The notes under the pieces are model-generated. The model was not told the DNA's origin. It worked only from the letters and a program-made list of their open reading frames with translations, and did not search any database. The translations under genes were made by a program, and so were the position numbers. DNA of 64,000 bases from Limnohabitans sp. Rim8 (GTDB lineage Bacteria > Pseudomonadota > Gammaproteobacteria > Burkholderiales > Burkholderiaceae_C). The DNA is taken from contig NZ_CAMDLM010000009.1 in the NCBI RefSeq assembly GCF_945901735.1, positions 1 through 64,000 on the forward strand, in the 5' to 3' direction. The stretch's first letter is position 1, and every line of letters begins with the position of its first letter. Shown piece by piece: positions 27,343 through 36,801 of this stretch.

Positions 27343-28984
27343 GTTGCCTGGCTACGACGCACGCACGTCGACCATAGACCGCGTTCTGCGGGACCGCGGA
27401 CAACAGTGGGGCGACAAGACGTTTCTGAATTGGCTGCCCACGGGCGCGACGATGAGTTACAGCCAACTGGACGAATTGACACTGCGCGTCGGTTCGGGAC
27501 TTGCCGCTGCCGGCGTGGAGGCCGGGAGTCACGTTGGCGTGCTGATGGAAAACTGTCCAGAACAGCTCCTGGCCATCCTTGGGCCCGCGCGCTGCGGCTT
27601 TGTGTCGGTTCCGCTGAATGCCGCCGCGAAAGGGCAGTTATTGGCGTACTTCTTGAACCATGCGGATTGCACGGCGCTCATTGTCGAAGAGTCGCTTTTG
27701 TCGCGCTTCCTGGAGGCGAGCGACCTGTTACCCCGGGTGCATCATGTCTTCGTGGTGCGCCCCGATCGGGGGGAAACCCAGCAAAAAGCCTCACCGATTG
27801 ATGCGGTTGGTGAACATGTGATGCACGAATTTGAAGGTCTGCTGGATGCGACTGCTCAGCTACCGGTTGATGCCCCTGCTTTTAACGACCTGGCCATGCT
27901 GCTCTTCACGTCCGGAACGACCGGACCCTCCAAGGCCATCATGTACACGCACGCGCACTTCATTTACTGGGGTAGCGATGTGGCTTTCCACCACGAGTAC
28001 ACACCGCAAGATATTGCATATGTATTCTTGCCGCTTTTCCACGGCAATGCACTTTTGGGCAGCACGATGGGCTCACTCATGGCTGGCGCGTCCATTGCGC
28101 TCACGCATCGCTTTTCGGTCAGCAAATTCTGGGAACATATCCGCAGCAGTGGTGCCACAGTTTTCAATGGAGTTGGCGCGGTCACGAATTATCTGTGGAA
28201 ACAGGTACCTTCACCGTTGGATCTTGACCATCAGGTCCGGCGCTGCCATCTCGCCCCCGTACCGGGATTTGCGAAGGGTTTTGAGGAGCGTTTCGGCATG
28301 ACGATCATGAGTGCATTCGGCCTGACCGACTATTGCCTCGGCGCTGCCTACAACACCAAAAGCCGACGTGACAAACTCGGCTCATGCGGGCTGCCGCGGG
28401 CAGGCATTGACCTTCGCGTCGTGGACGAGAACGACTTTGACATGGCACCGGGTGAACCCGGAGAGATCGTCATGCGTAACAACAACCCTTGGGGCGCCTC
28501 ACTCGGGTACTACAAGCAGCCTGAGGCGACTGCTGCAAGCCGCCGTAACCTGTGGTTCCATACCGGCGACCGTGGAAGCATTGATGCCGATGGTTACATC
28601 TGGTACACCGACCGCATCAAGGACGCGATTCGTCGACGAGGCGAGAACATCTCGGCCTTTGAAGTAGAAGAGGTGATACGGACTTATCCGGCCATCTCAG
28701 ATGTCGCTGTCTACCCGGTCCGTGCGGAAACGAGCGAAGACGAGGTGGCAGTGACAGTCACACTGAAGCCTGGTGCAAAGGCAAACTTCAGTCACGAGTC
28801 ACTGCTCGAGTATTGCAGTCACAACCTCGCTTACTTTATGGTTCCTCGCTATGTGCAGGTTGCCGAGGAGATGCCCATGACGCTCAGCCAGAAAGTTGAA
28901 AAGTACAAGCTGCGCCGAGAGGCAGAGTCCGACTTGTCTGCACTATGGGATCGCGAACGCGCTGGATTTACCATTGCGCGTTAA
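27335..28984 (+). CDS. AMP-forming acyl-CoA ligase (CaiC-like)
   Basis: LLFTSGTTGPSKAIMYTHAH, FGLTDYCLG, WFHTGDRGSIDADGYIWYTDRIKDAIRRRGENISAFEVEEV. Confidence 0.93.
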   Translation: MNKLPGYDARTSTIDRVLRDRGQQWGDKTFLNWLPTGATMSYSQLDELTLRVGSGLAAAGVEAGSHVGVLMENCPEQLLAILGPARCGFVSVPLNAAAKGQLLAYFLNHADCTALIVEESLLSRFLEASDLLPRVHHVFVVRPDRGETQQKASPIDAVGEHVMHEFEGLLDATAQLPVDAPAFNDLAMLLFTSGTTGPSKAIMYTHAHFIYWGSDVAFHHEYTPQDIAYVFLPLFHGNALLGSTMGSLMAGASIALTHRFSVSKFWEHIRSSGATVFNGVGAVTNYLWKQVPSPLDLDHQVRRCHLAPVPGFAKGFEERFGMTIMSAFGLTDYCLGAAYNTKSRRDKLGSCGLPRAGIDLRVVDENDFDMAPGEPGEIVMRNNNPWGASLGYYKQPEATAASRRNLWFHTGDRGSIDADGYIWYTDRIKDAIRRRGENISAFEVEEVIRTYPAISDVAVYPVRAETSEDEVAVTVTLKPGAKANFSHESLLEYCSHNLAYFMVPRYVQVAEEMPMTLSQKVEKYKLRREAESDLSALWDRERAGFTIAR

Positions 28985-29001
28985 ATGATCAGGAACGCAT
29001 C

Positions 29002-29766
29002 ATGAGAACCAAACCTCAACCCACAACCTCCATTGCGACTTCAGATGCCAATTGCATCATGGTTCGCGGACAAGATTTAGTCGAAGATCTCATCGGAAAG
29101 GTGAGCTTCACGGAAATGTTTCTCTTGCAGCTCACGGGCAAACGACCGCCTGCAGCGCATGTCCGCATCCTTGATGCGGTACTCGTTACGCTGATGGAAC
29201 ACGGCATCACGCCCAGCGTTATCGCAACGCGCCTGATTTATCACTCCGCGCCAGATGCACTGCAAGCTGCCGTTGCTGCAGGACTGCTGGGTGTGGGCAC
29301 CACTTTCATCGGGACCATGGAAGGATGTGCAGGGCTGCTGGAAGAAATGATGACTGCCCCTGAAGGCATGGACGCTCGTGCGCATGCGATTGTCATTCGG
29401 CATCAGCAAGCCGGCAAGGCAGTGCATGGTTTTGGCCATCCGCACCACAAGCCTGACGATCCGCGCACGCCACGCATGCTGGCTGTGGCGAATGGCGAAA
29501 TGATATCGGGGCGCTATATCGAGGCCCTCAAGGTCTTGTCGGCGCAAGTTGATGCGGTGTACGGCAGGCACATCACCATCAATGCGACAGGCGCATCGGC
29601 CGCGCTCTTGGGAGAAATTGGCATTCCCCAGAAGGTGATGCGTGGGGTCGCGGTTGTGAGCCGCTCGGCTGGACTTGTAGGGCACATCCTCGAAGAAAGC
29701 CTCAAGCCGTCAGCAGCGTTCATCTGGGAAACGATTGATGAAGCGATCCCCTACGCTGCGGATTAG
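29002..29766 (+). CDS. Citryl-CoA lyase-like protein (citrate synthase C-terminal superfamily)
   Basis: FTEMFLLQLTGKRP, KAVHGFGHPHHKPDDPRTPRM (citrate synthase GFGH..DPR motif), TINATGASAALLGEIGIP. Confidence 0.82.
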   Translation: MRTKPQPTTSIATSDANCIMVRGQDLVEDLIGKVSFTEMFLLQLTGKRPPAAHVRILDAVLVTLMEHGITPSVIATRLIYHSAPDALQAAVAAGLLGVGTTFIGTMEGCAGLLEEMMTAPEGMDARAHAIVIRHQQAGKAVHGFGHPHHKPDDPRTPRMLAVANGEMISGRYIEALKVLSAQVDAVYGRHITINATGASAALLGEIGIPQKVMRGVAVVSRSAGLVGHILEESLKPSAAFIWETIDEAIPYAAD

Positions 29767-29932
29767 TCATCAACGTATTCCGTCAAGAACAACGCCTCTG
29801 TATCGCATCCCGGATGAACGAAAGGACGCTTGACGAACCAACGCGGGTGCGACAACTGATGAACAGGCCCAGATCATCCGCACATGGCCGGCGTGGTTGT
29901 CGGCTAGTGTTGACCCGTTTGACATGACCGTT

Positions 29933-30868
29933 TCAATGCGCCCCGAGGTCACACCCCTGGGCCCGCTGCCCATCCACCTCATCACCTTCTTCGCTGCACA
30001 GCGCCGCAATCAAGGCTGGGTCCACCACCTGGCCGGGCAGCAGCAGCTCTTCGTTCGTCCAGCGCTTGACCAAGTGCCCATTGGCCACGCCGCCCCTGTG
30101 CGCGGTTTGGTAGGCGCGGCGGTGCTGCAGGGTCACGCCGCGGTTCGCGTTGGCGATGAAGCGGCTTTCGCCCAAGGCCCAGGGTTCAAAGTAGGCATTG
30201 GCCGCGGCATCCACTTGGCGAAAGTAGCTGCGTGCGCCTTCGGCGTTGAGTTTTTTGCGCACGCTGCGCGTGATCAGGCCTTGCAGCTGGTCAAGCGCGG
30301 CATTGTCCATCTGGCCGACAGTGTCCATGTCTTGCCCCGCCAGCGCAGGCATGGCGGCCAATTCGGCGGGCAGCACCTGCACCATGGCTTTGACCACATC
30401 GTGGTGCGGTGCCACGGCGGTGGCCACGCCACGTGTTTGCGGCTGAATGGGGCAGCGGATTTCGACCAAGCGCGGCTTGACAGGACCTGAACAGCCGTCG
30501 TGGTGGTAGTACTCGCCCTGGCTGAGGCGCCCCTTGCTTGAGCGACCGCGCACGTCGCGGTAGCTGGGGTGATGGGTGTGGACGTTCAGGCACACCACCA
30601 GGCCCGTGGCATCGACCAATTGGTAAAAGGCCTCGCGCCATTGGGGCAAGAGCAGTTGCTCGTGCAAATAATCGCTGGGCTCCAGCGCCTCCTGGCCCAC
30701 TTCACCTTCAATGACCAACACGAATGGACGTGGCCTGCGCACGCGCCATTGGCGCTGGGCTAAGTTCAGCACAGAGGGGGTGGGGGACTGTTGGGCGCTG
30801 CGCGCCGTGGATGCGGACATGGGTGGAAATTCGGTGGAGGTCAGACCCGAACAAGGGGTTGGGGACAA
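29933..30868 (-). CDS. Hypothetical protein; possible Fe(II)/2OG-oxygenase-like fold
   Basis: 311 aa; YYHHDGCSGP (candidate HxD) and ESRFIANANRGVTLQHRRAYQ (candidate distal His) spacing; no firm family recognised. Confidence 0.6.
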   Translation of the reverse strand: MSPTPCSGLTSTEFPPMSASTARSAQQSPTPSVLNLAQRQWRVRRPRPFVLVIEGEVGQEALEPSDYLHEQLLLPQWREAFYQLVDATGLVVCLNVHTHHPSYRDVRGRSSKGRLSQGEYYHHDGCSGPVKPRLVEIRCPIQPQTRGVATAVAPHHDVVKAMVQVLPAELAAMPALAGQDMDTVGQMDNAALDQLQGLITRSVRKKLNAEGARSYFRQVDAAANAYFEPWALGESRFIANANRGVTLQHRRAYQTAHRGGVANGHLVKRWTNEELLLPGQVVDPALIAALCSEEGDEVDGQRAQGCDLGAH

Positions 30869-31042
30869 GTGTCAATTTTAGGGGGTTGCTTGGCTAGATT
30901 TCAGGCACCTACAGGGCTGCTGGGCAATGCAGGTGACTGCCCCTGCGTGGCCGACGCTGTAAATTCCACCCAATTCCGAGCTCATGCCTGAAAGGTGGCG
31001 CGGTTTTGTCCCACATTGACAGCCTTCCATTCAATTGAACCC

Positions 31043-31945
31043 ATGACCCCCCCAACTGATGCCCCCTTGCGGCTCGATCACCCGTTGCAAGGCATCGCCT
31101 GGATGGTGGCGGGGGTGTTCTTGCTGTCCGTGATGGATGCCTTGTCCAAGCATGCGGTGTCGCAGTTGTCGATTCCGGTCTTGATTGCGGCGCGTTCGGC
31201 GATGGTGCTGGTGTTGTTGGGGCCGTGGGTGCTGCGCAGCGGGGGCGGGTCGGCCTTGCGCACGCGCCGACCGTGGGCACATGGGGTGCGCGGCTTGTTG
31301 GCGGTGTGTTCGATGCTGGCGTTTTTTGAGAGCTTGCGCCTGTTGCCGCTGGCCACGGTGATTGCCATCAGTTTTGCCGCGCCGTTGTTCATGACGCTGT
31401 TGTCAGTGCCCTTGCTCAAGGAGCGTGTCGGGGTGCACCGTTGGGGCGCGCTGCTGGCCGGTTTTGTGGGTGTGAGCCTGATCGTTGGACCGCAGGCGAT
31501 GGACGGCGCGCTTGGGCTAGGGGCTTGGCTGGCTTTGGTAGCGGCATTTTTTTATGCCGCTTCGATGACCTGTGTGCGCTGGCTATCACCCACCGAGAGT
31601 GATTTGTCGATGTTGGTCTGGCAGAACCTGACCATGGGCTTGGCCGGTGCGATGGGACTGTTTTTTGTGCCCATGGAGGTGGCCCCGGGGATGTGGCCGA
31701 TCATCGGCTTCATGGCTGTGTTGGTGTTGCTGGGCCAGCGTTGCACTTTTCGGGCCTTGCGGCTGGCGCCAGTGGGCGTGGTGGCGCCTTTTCATTACAG
31801 CGAACTGCTTTGGGCGGCCTTGTTGGGTTGGATCTTTTGGCACGAATGGCCTGGGGCCCATGTGTGGTGGGGCGCGTTCTTGGTGGTGGGCGCGGGTTTG
31901 TACACCTTATGGCGTGAACGCGCTCGCACCCAAGGCGGCGTTTGA
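31043..31945 (+). CDS. DMT/EamA-family transporter
   Basis: Ten hydrophobic segments; GIAWMVAGVFLLSVMDALSKHAV ... ALRLAPVGVVAPFHYSELLWAALLGWIFWHEWPG. Confidence 0.9.
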   Translation: MTPPTDAPLRLDHPLQGIAWMVAGVFLLSVMDALSKHAVSQLSIPVLIAARSAMVLVLLGPWVLRSGGGSALRTRRPWAHGVRGLLAVCSMLAFFESLRLLPLATVIAISFAAPLFMTLLSVPLLKERVGVHRWGALLAGFVGVSLIVGPQAMDGALGLGAWLALVAAFFYAASMTCVRWLSPTESDLSMLVWQNLTMGLAGAMGLFFVPMEVAPGMWPIIGFMAVLVLLGQRCTFRALRLAPVGVVAPFHYSELLWAALLGWIFWHEWPGAHVWWGAFLVVGAGLYTLWRERARTQGGV

Positions 31946-31969
31946 GTAGGCCCTCAGCCGCTCCCAGCT

Positions 31970-32758
31970 TCAATCGGCATAACCCGGGTTCACCCGGTCA
32001 ATCACCCGCATCATGGCTTCAAAAAACAGACGCTCGCGTTCGCTGCGGGGGTGGCGGTCTTGCGGGCTGGGGGTTTTGATGCGCTGGATCACCGATTCGG
32101 TCAGCACATTCAGGGGCTGGCCCGTGCCCATGGCCAGCACTTGGGTACGGCAGGCTTTTTCGAGTTTGTACAAGCGCCGGTACGTTTGCGCCACGGTGTC
32201 GCCAATCGTCATCACACCATGGTTTTTCATGAAGAGCACAGTTTTGCCACCGCTCATGAGCTGCGACAAGCGCTCACCCTCAGACAAATCAGCGGCCAGC
32301 CCGGTGTAATGGTCGTCGTAGGCAATGGTGCCGGCAAAGAAGGCCGCGGTTTGGGTGGCGGGCAGCAAGCGGTTGGCTTTGAGCATGTTCAAAGCCAGCG
32401 CCCAAGGTTGGTGGGTGTGCAGCACCACTTTGGCACCCGTGAGGCGGTGCACCGGGGCGTGGATCGATTGCGCCGACAGCTCCACCAGGCCTGTACCTTC
32501 CAGGGTTTCGCCGGCTTCGTTGAAAACCATCATGGTGCTGGCGCGGGCCTCAGACCAATGCACGCCAAAGGGTGAAATCAGGTATTGGTCTTCACGCCCC
32601 GGCACAGCCACGGTGAAGTGGTTGTCAATGCCTTCGTCAAAGTCGTGCAGCACTGCCAAGCGCAAAGCGGCAGCCAGGTGCACCTTGGCTTGCCACACGG
32701 GGTCGTCTTGGGCAGGCGTTGGGACTGGTGCTGTGGCTGTGGCGTTGGCGGCGGACAT
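31970..32758 (-). CDS. Class II aldolase/adducin family protein
   Basis: DNHFTVAVPGREDQYLISPFG, VLHTHQPWALALNM, FMKNHGVMTIGDTV. Confidence 0.92.
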   Translation of the reverse strand: MSAANATATAPVPTPAQDDPVWQAKVHLAAALRLAVLHDFDEGIDNHFTVAVPGREDQYLISPFGVHWSEARASTMMVFNEAGETLEGTGLVELSAQSIHAPVHRLTGAKVVLHTHQPWALALNMLKANRLLPATQTAAFFAGTIAYDDHYTGLAADLSEGERLSQLMSGGKTVLFMKNHGVMTIGDTVAQTYRRLYKLEKACRTQVLAMGTGQPLNVLTESVIQRIKTPSPQDRHPRSERERLFFEAMMRVIDRVNPGYAD

Positions 32759-32864
32759 GGGCAGGTCTTTCGAGGGTTGAAATGACTTGCACTCTAGGCA
32801 ACCGCCGCCTCTGGGCCTGTCACTTGGGCGGCAAGTGCAGGCCGATGGGGCCCAAACAGCGCCC

Positions 32865-33515
32865 TTACCAGGGCAAGCCCGTCCAAGCCTGAAGCACCGC
32901 GTTGCTTACCCATTCCCATAACCAAATCACATAGCCCAAGGCTGCCGCCCCCGAGGCACATGACAGCAGCAAGGCCAGGCCATCGCGGAACATCCAGCCC
33001 AAGCTGAGCAAGATCAGGCTCAACGCGGGCAGCACATTGCCCAGCGGCAGGGGCAAGAAAATGACCAAGCCCATCAAGGCGATCCAGCAGCCCCACCACA
33101 GCCGGGTGCCGGCATGTGACCACACGGCCCAACGCGGGCGCAGACAGCGGTTGCTCATCTCGTAAATCCAGGCCAAACCGTGCAGGCAGCGGCCGCTCCA
33201 GCGCGTGCTGAGCTTGACCTGTCCCAAGCGGGCGGGCAGTTGAACGCTGTTGTGCGCACGCAGCCAGGCCCAGGCGATCGCCCAAATGCCCAGACTCATG
33301 ACGGTGCCCGCACCCGCCACGGGCAGCACACTCAACACCGCGAGCAGCATCAGCATCACGGCCAGTGAAGACTCGCCGTGCAGGTCAATCAGTTCAGAAA
33401 AGTCCAGGCGCTGCGTGAGCGCTGCGCTGTCCGCATGGCGGTGTTGTTCGGCCGCATCGCGCAGCCGCTGGGCCAAAGGGTGGCGCATATCGGCAGGGTT
33501 TTCAGGCTGGTGCAT
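32865..33515 (-). CDS. ExoD-like exopolysaccharide synthesis membrane protein
   Basis: LIDLHGESSLAVMLMLLAVLSVLPVAGAGTVMSLGI, MGLVIFLPLPLGNVLPALSLILLSLGWMFRDGLALLL. Confidence 0.85.
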   Translation of the reverse strand: MHQPENPADMRHPLAQRLRDAAEQHRHADSAALTQRLDFSELIDLHGESSLAVMLMLLAVLSVLPVAGAGTVMSLGIWAIAWAWLRAHNSVQLPARLGQVKLSTRWSGRCLHGLAWIYEMSNRCLRPRWAVWSHAGTRLWWGCWIALMGLVIFLPLPLGNVLPALSLILLSLGWMFRDGLALLLSCASGAAALGYVIWLWEWVSNAVLQAWTGLPW

Positions 33516-33783
33516 GACGCAGTGACTGATGTTCCACCCGCCCGAACAGGCCAGTCCCAACCCAAATGGGCCATCCAAATACCGACCAAAGTGCGAGCTT
33601 CATAGGCTTTGATCCCTCCAGAGTCTTTAACAAAGTGTGGAAGGATACGCATTTTCCATTTCAGTCAAAAGTAGATGAATGTGGACCCATGTTCTTGATT
33701 ATTCGATATGAGGGCGTTGCTTCAGGGTGCATGGACATCGATGGGCTGCCCGTTTATGACCCCCTCGCTACAATCGGCGACTT

Positions 33784-33868
33784 CACCGGGGGTGCCTGGC
33801 CGCACGAGCAGCCCGGGCTGAGACATACCCCTCTCACCTGATCTGGGTTGTGCCAGCGTAGGGAGCGT
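33784..33868 (+). promoter_or_regulatory. TPP (THI-box) riboswitch
   Basis: GGGGTGCC...GGGCTGAGACATACCC...ACCTGATCTGGGTTGTGCCAGCGTAGGGA consensus core, upstream of thiBPQ. Confidence 0.95.
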
Positions 33869-33955
33869 GATGCCAATGCCACCCCATCGTCTATTTGCGT
33901 TGACCGGCTTTGCTGTCATGACCCTCGCGGCTTATTGAGCGAAAGGCAGTTGGCG

Positions 33956-35098
33956 ATGCAAATGCGGTTTTTGGTGACGGGTACTGGGCTGGCATGGGTG
34001 CTGAGCAGCGCCATGGTCTGGGCTGCGGCAGGGCAGGCGCTGGCACAACACCCTCTCCCAAATCAGTCCTCAAGCTCAACGCCAACCTTGTTGCGCGTCA
34101 TGACGCACAGTTCGTTTGATTTGCCCCAACCCTTGCTGGCGCAGTTTGAAAAAGATGCGGGCGTGAAGCTGCAGCTGATCAAGGGGGGCGACGCTGGCGA
34201 GATGCTGAACAAGTTGATCTTGAGCCGCGCTGCGCCCATGGCCGATGTGGTGTTTGGCATCGACAACACCTTGCTGCCCCGCGCCCTGGCCAGTGGCATC
34301 CTCGACGCCTACCCTGGCGCTGCTGCGCAAAGCAAAGCCCTGGCGGGCATGGCCGAGGGGCCTTCGCTTCCCAAAGACCCATCAGCCCCCACGGCCGACA
34401 GCGGTGTGGTCGGTGGCGTGGTGCCGGTGACCCGGGGCTTTGTGAGCCTGAACATCGACAAAGCCTGGTTCCAGAAAAAAGGCCTGGCCCTGCCGCAAAA
34501 CTTGCAGGCGCTGGCCCTGCCGGCTTACCGCGATCTGTTGGTGGTGCCCAACCCGGCCACCTCCAGCCCCGGCCAGGCGTTTTTGCTGGCCACAGTGGCA
34601 GGCCTGGGCGAAGCGGCAGCTTGGGACTGGTGGGCCCAGATGCGCGCCAACGGCGTCAAGGTGGTCAAGGGTTGGAGCGAGGCCTATTACACCGAGTTCA
34701 GCCACAACGGCGGCACCCGGCCTCTGGTGGTCAGTTATGCCACCAGCCCTGCCGCCGAGGTCTTATACAGCAAGGACAAACTGGGTGCGTCGCCCACAGC
34801 CAATCTGTTTTTGTCGGGTGGGGTGTTCCGTCAGGTGGAAGGGGCGGCCTTGCTCAAAGGCGCTTCGCCAACTGCACGCTCGGCAGGCGTGAAGTTCATC
34901 GAGTTTTTGCGTTCTGTGCCAGTGCAGCAGGCGCTGCAAACCAGCATGTGGATGTACCCGGTGCAGCCCGGTGCGCCGCTCGATGGGGTGATGCAACACG
35001 CCCAGGCGCCCACCCAATTTGAGCGATTGCCGCTGCAAACCCTGAGCACGCAGGCTGCCCGCTGGCAGCAGCGCTGGACGCAGGTGGTGCTCAAGTGA
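33956..35098 (+). CDS. thiB: Thiamine ABC transporter substrate-binding protein
   Basis: LLRVMTHSSFDLPQPLLAQFEKDAGVKLQLIKGGDAGEMLNKLIL; signal peptide at internal ATG; downstream of TPP riboswitch. Confidence 0.93.
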   Translation: MQMRFLVTGTGLAWVLSSAMVWAAAGQALAQHPLPNQSSSSTPTLLRVMTHSSFDLPQPLLAQFEKDAGVKLQLIKGGDAGEMLNKLILSRAAPMADVVFGIDNTLLPRALASGILDAYPGAAAQSKALAGMAEGPSLPKDPSAPTADSGVVGGVVPVTRGFVSLNIDKAWFQKKGLALPQNLQALALPAYRDLLVVPNPATSSPGQAFLLATVAGLGEAAAWDWWAQMRANGVKVVKGWSEAYYTEFSHNGGTRPLVVSYATSPAAEVLYSKDKLGASPTANLFLSGGVFRQVEGAALLKGASPTARSAGVKFIEFLRSVPVQQALQTSMWMYPVQPGAPLDGVMQHAQAPTQFERLPLQTLSTQAARWQQRWTQVVLK

Positions 35099-36798
35099 CA
35101 AGGCCTGGGTCTTGGGGCCTGGCGCTGAATCCCCCAAACCGCCCAGCTCTGCGCCCAAGGCGCAACGCCCTGTGGCTGGCTGCTTTGCCGATGCTGTTTG
35201 CCTTGGTGTTCCTGGCGATGCCGGTCGCGCGCTTGTTTTTTCAAGGCTGGTGGGGTGAGCCGGTGCCAGGCCTGGCGATGACCGACACCGACCCCTGGTG
35301 GCGCGATGCGCACCTGCAGTGGCGCGTCGGCTGGACGCTGGTGCAGGCTTTGGCCACCTGCGTGGCTTGTCTGGTGCTGGGTATGCCCATGGCTTGGGTG
35401 CTGGCGCGCCTGGATTTTGCCGGGCGGCTGTGGTGGCAACGCGCTTTGCTGCTGCCTTTTGTGGTGCCTACCCTGGTCGCGGCGCTGGGCGTGTTGTCGC
35501 TTTGGGGGCCTCGCGGTTGGCTGGGTGAGCCTTTGGCGCAAGCGGGTGTGTCGCTGCAAGACGGCCCCGGGTTGTTGCTGCTGGGCAATTTGTTTTTTAA
35601 CTTGGGTTTGGCGGTGCGTGCGGGCATGGATGGGCTCGCGCAGGTCAGCGCACAGCAGGTGGCGCTGGCACGCACCTTGGGGGCCACGCCATGGCGGGCG
35701 TTTTGGCGGGTCGAGTGGCCGGTGGTGGCCCCTTGGTTGGCCTCGGCGGTGTGCCTGGTGTTTTTGTATTGCTTCACTGGCTTTGGCTTGGCCTTGGTGC
35801 TGGGCGGGCAACGCTTCGCCACGGTGGAGGTGGAGATTTACACCCTGATCGCGCACGAGTTGGCGTTGGGCCCTGCAGCGTCTTTTGCCGTGGCCATGTT
35901 GGCGCTGACCGGGGGCGTGGCTTGGGCTTACGCCTGGGTGGAGCGCCGCTTGGCGAACCCGGCGCGCATCACGCCGGTGGTGCGCCGTCCTTTGCGGGGG
36001 GCGGGCCAGTGGATCTGGGCGCTCTGGGCCCTGGCGCTCGGCACTTGGGGCTTGCTGTGCGGCGCGCCCTTGTTGGCGCTGTTGGGCCAAGGCCTGCGCG
36101 CTGCGGTGTGGGGGCAGGGCGCGGCAGTGTGGGCCGATCCGGACACTTGGCTGGCTTTGCGCAACACGCTGCAGTTCACCGGCCTGGCGCTGGTGCTGGC
36201 CACGGCCTTGGGTTTGCTGCAGGCCTTGGCAGGGCATGCCTTGCGGCCTTGGCCGCGCTGGGGCCTGGCTTGGCGGGCCAGTGCCTATGCGCCCTTGGTG
36301 GTTTCGCCGGTGGCGCTGGCCTTTGGTTTGTTGCTGCTGTACCCGCAATGGTTGGCCAGTTTGCCGCTCTTGGTGGCGGCCTATGCTTTGCTGGCCTATC
36401 CATTTGTGGCCAAAGCGCTGACGGCAGCCCTCGACGCCCTGCCCGAGCACTACGCCCAAGCCGCCGCCACGTTGGGCGCACGGCCGCTGCGGGTGTTTTG
36501 GCGCGTCACGCTGCCCATGGTGGCTTCGGCCCTGCGCCGGGGTGTGGCCTTTGCAGCCGCCACCATGCTGGGCGAGTTTGCGGTCTCATTGTTGATGTCG
36601 CGGCCCGAGTGGCTGACCTTGAGCACCTTGATCTACCAGCGCCTGGGCCGCCCCGGCTCGGCCAATCTGGACGCGGCGCTGGTGCTGTCAGCCAGCTTGA
36701 TGGTGTTGGCGCTGTTGGTGTTTGTGGCCATCGAAGGCCGAGCCGCAGTTTCCTCTCCACCCACCCCTGCTGGCGCCAGGCCTGCCCACCCTATTTGA
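35095..36798 (+). CDS. thiP: Thiamine ABC transporter permease
   Basis: Polytopic; two EAA-like motifs (ARTLGATPWRAFWRVEWP; AATLGARPLRVFWRVTLP); starts GTG overlapping thiB stop. Confidence 0.93.
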   Translation: MTRPGSWGLALNPPNRPALRPRRNALWLAALPMLFALVFLAMPVARLFFQGWWGEPVPGLAMTDTDPWWRDAHLQWRVGWTLVQALATCVACLVLGMPMAWVLARLDFAGRLWWQRALLLPFVVPTLVAALGVLSLWGPRGWLGEPLAQAGVSLQDGPGLLLLGNLFFNLGLAVRAGMDGLAQVSAQQVALARTLGATPWRAFWRVEWPVVAPWLASAVCLVFLYCFTGFGLALVLGGQRFATVEVEIYTLIAHELALGPAASFAVAMLALTGGVAWAYAWVERRLANPARITPVVRRPLRGAGQWIWALWALALGTWGLLCGAPLLALLGQGLRAAVWGQGAAVWADPDTWLALRNTLQFTGLALVLATALGLLQALAGHALRPWPRWGLAWRASAYAPLVVSPVALAFGLLLLYPQWLASLPLLVAAYALLAYPFVAKALTAALDALPEHYAQAAATLGARPLRVFWRVTLPMVASALRRGVAFAAATMLGEFAVSLLMSRPEWLTLSTLIYQRLGRPGSANLDAALVLSASLMVLALLVFVAIEGRAAVSSPPTPAGARPAHPI

Positions 36799-36801
36799 AC
36801 C

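Noticed and set aside
29767-30000. Possible insertion junction after the CoA ligase/lyase locus
   Set aside because: No terminal repeats, integrase or tRNA seen; evidence too thin to call a genomic island boundary.
33566-33841. 91-aa plus-strand ORF upstream of thiB
   Set aside because: Its 3' half runs through the TPP riboswitch aptamer, which explains the conservation; no protein motif.
34831-36459. 542-aa minus-strand ORF opposite thiB/thiP
   Set aside because: His/Gln/Arg/Pro-rich low-complexity shadow of the hydrophobic thiP gene; not a plausible protein.
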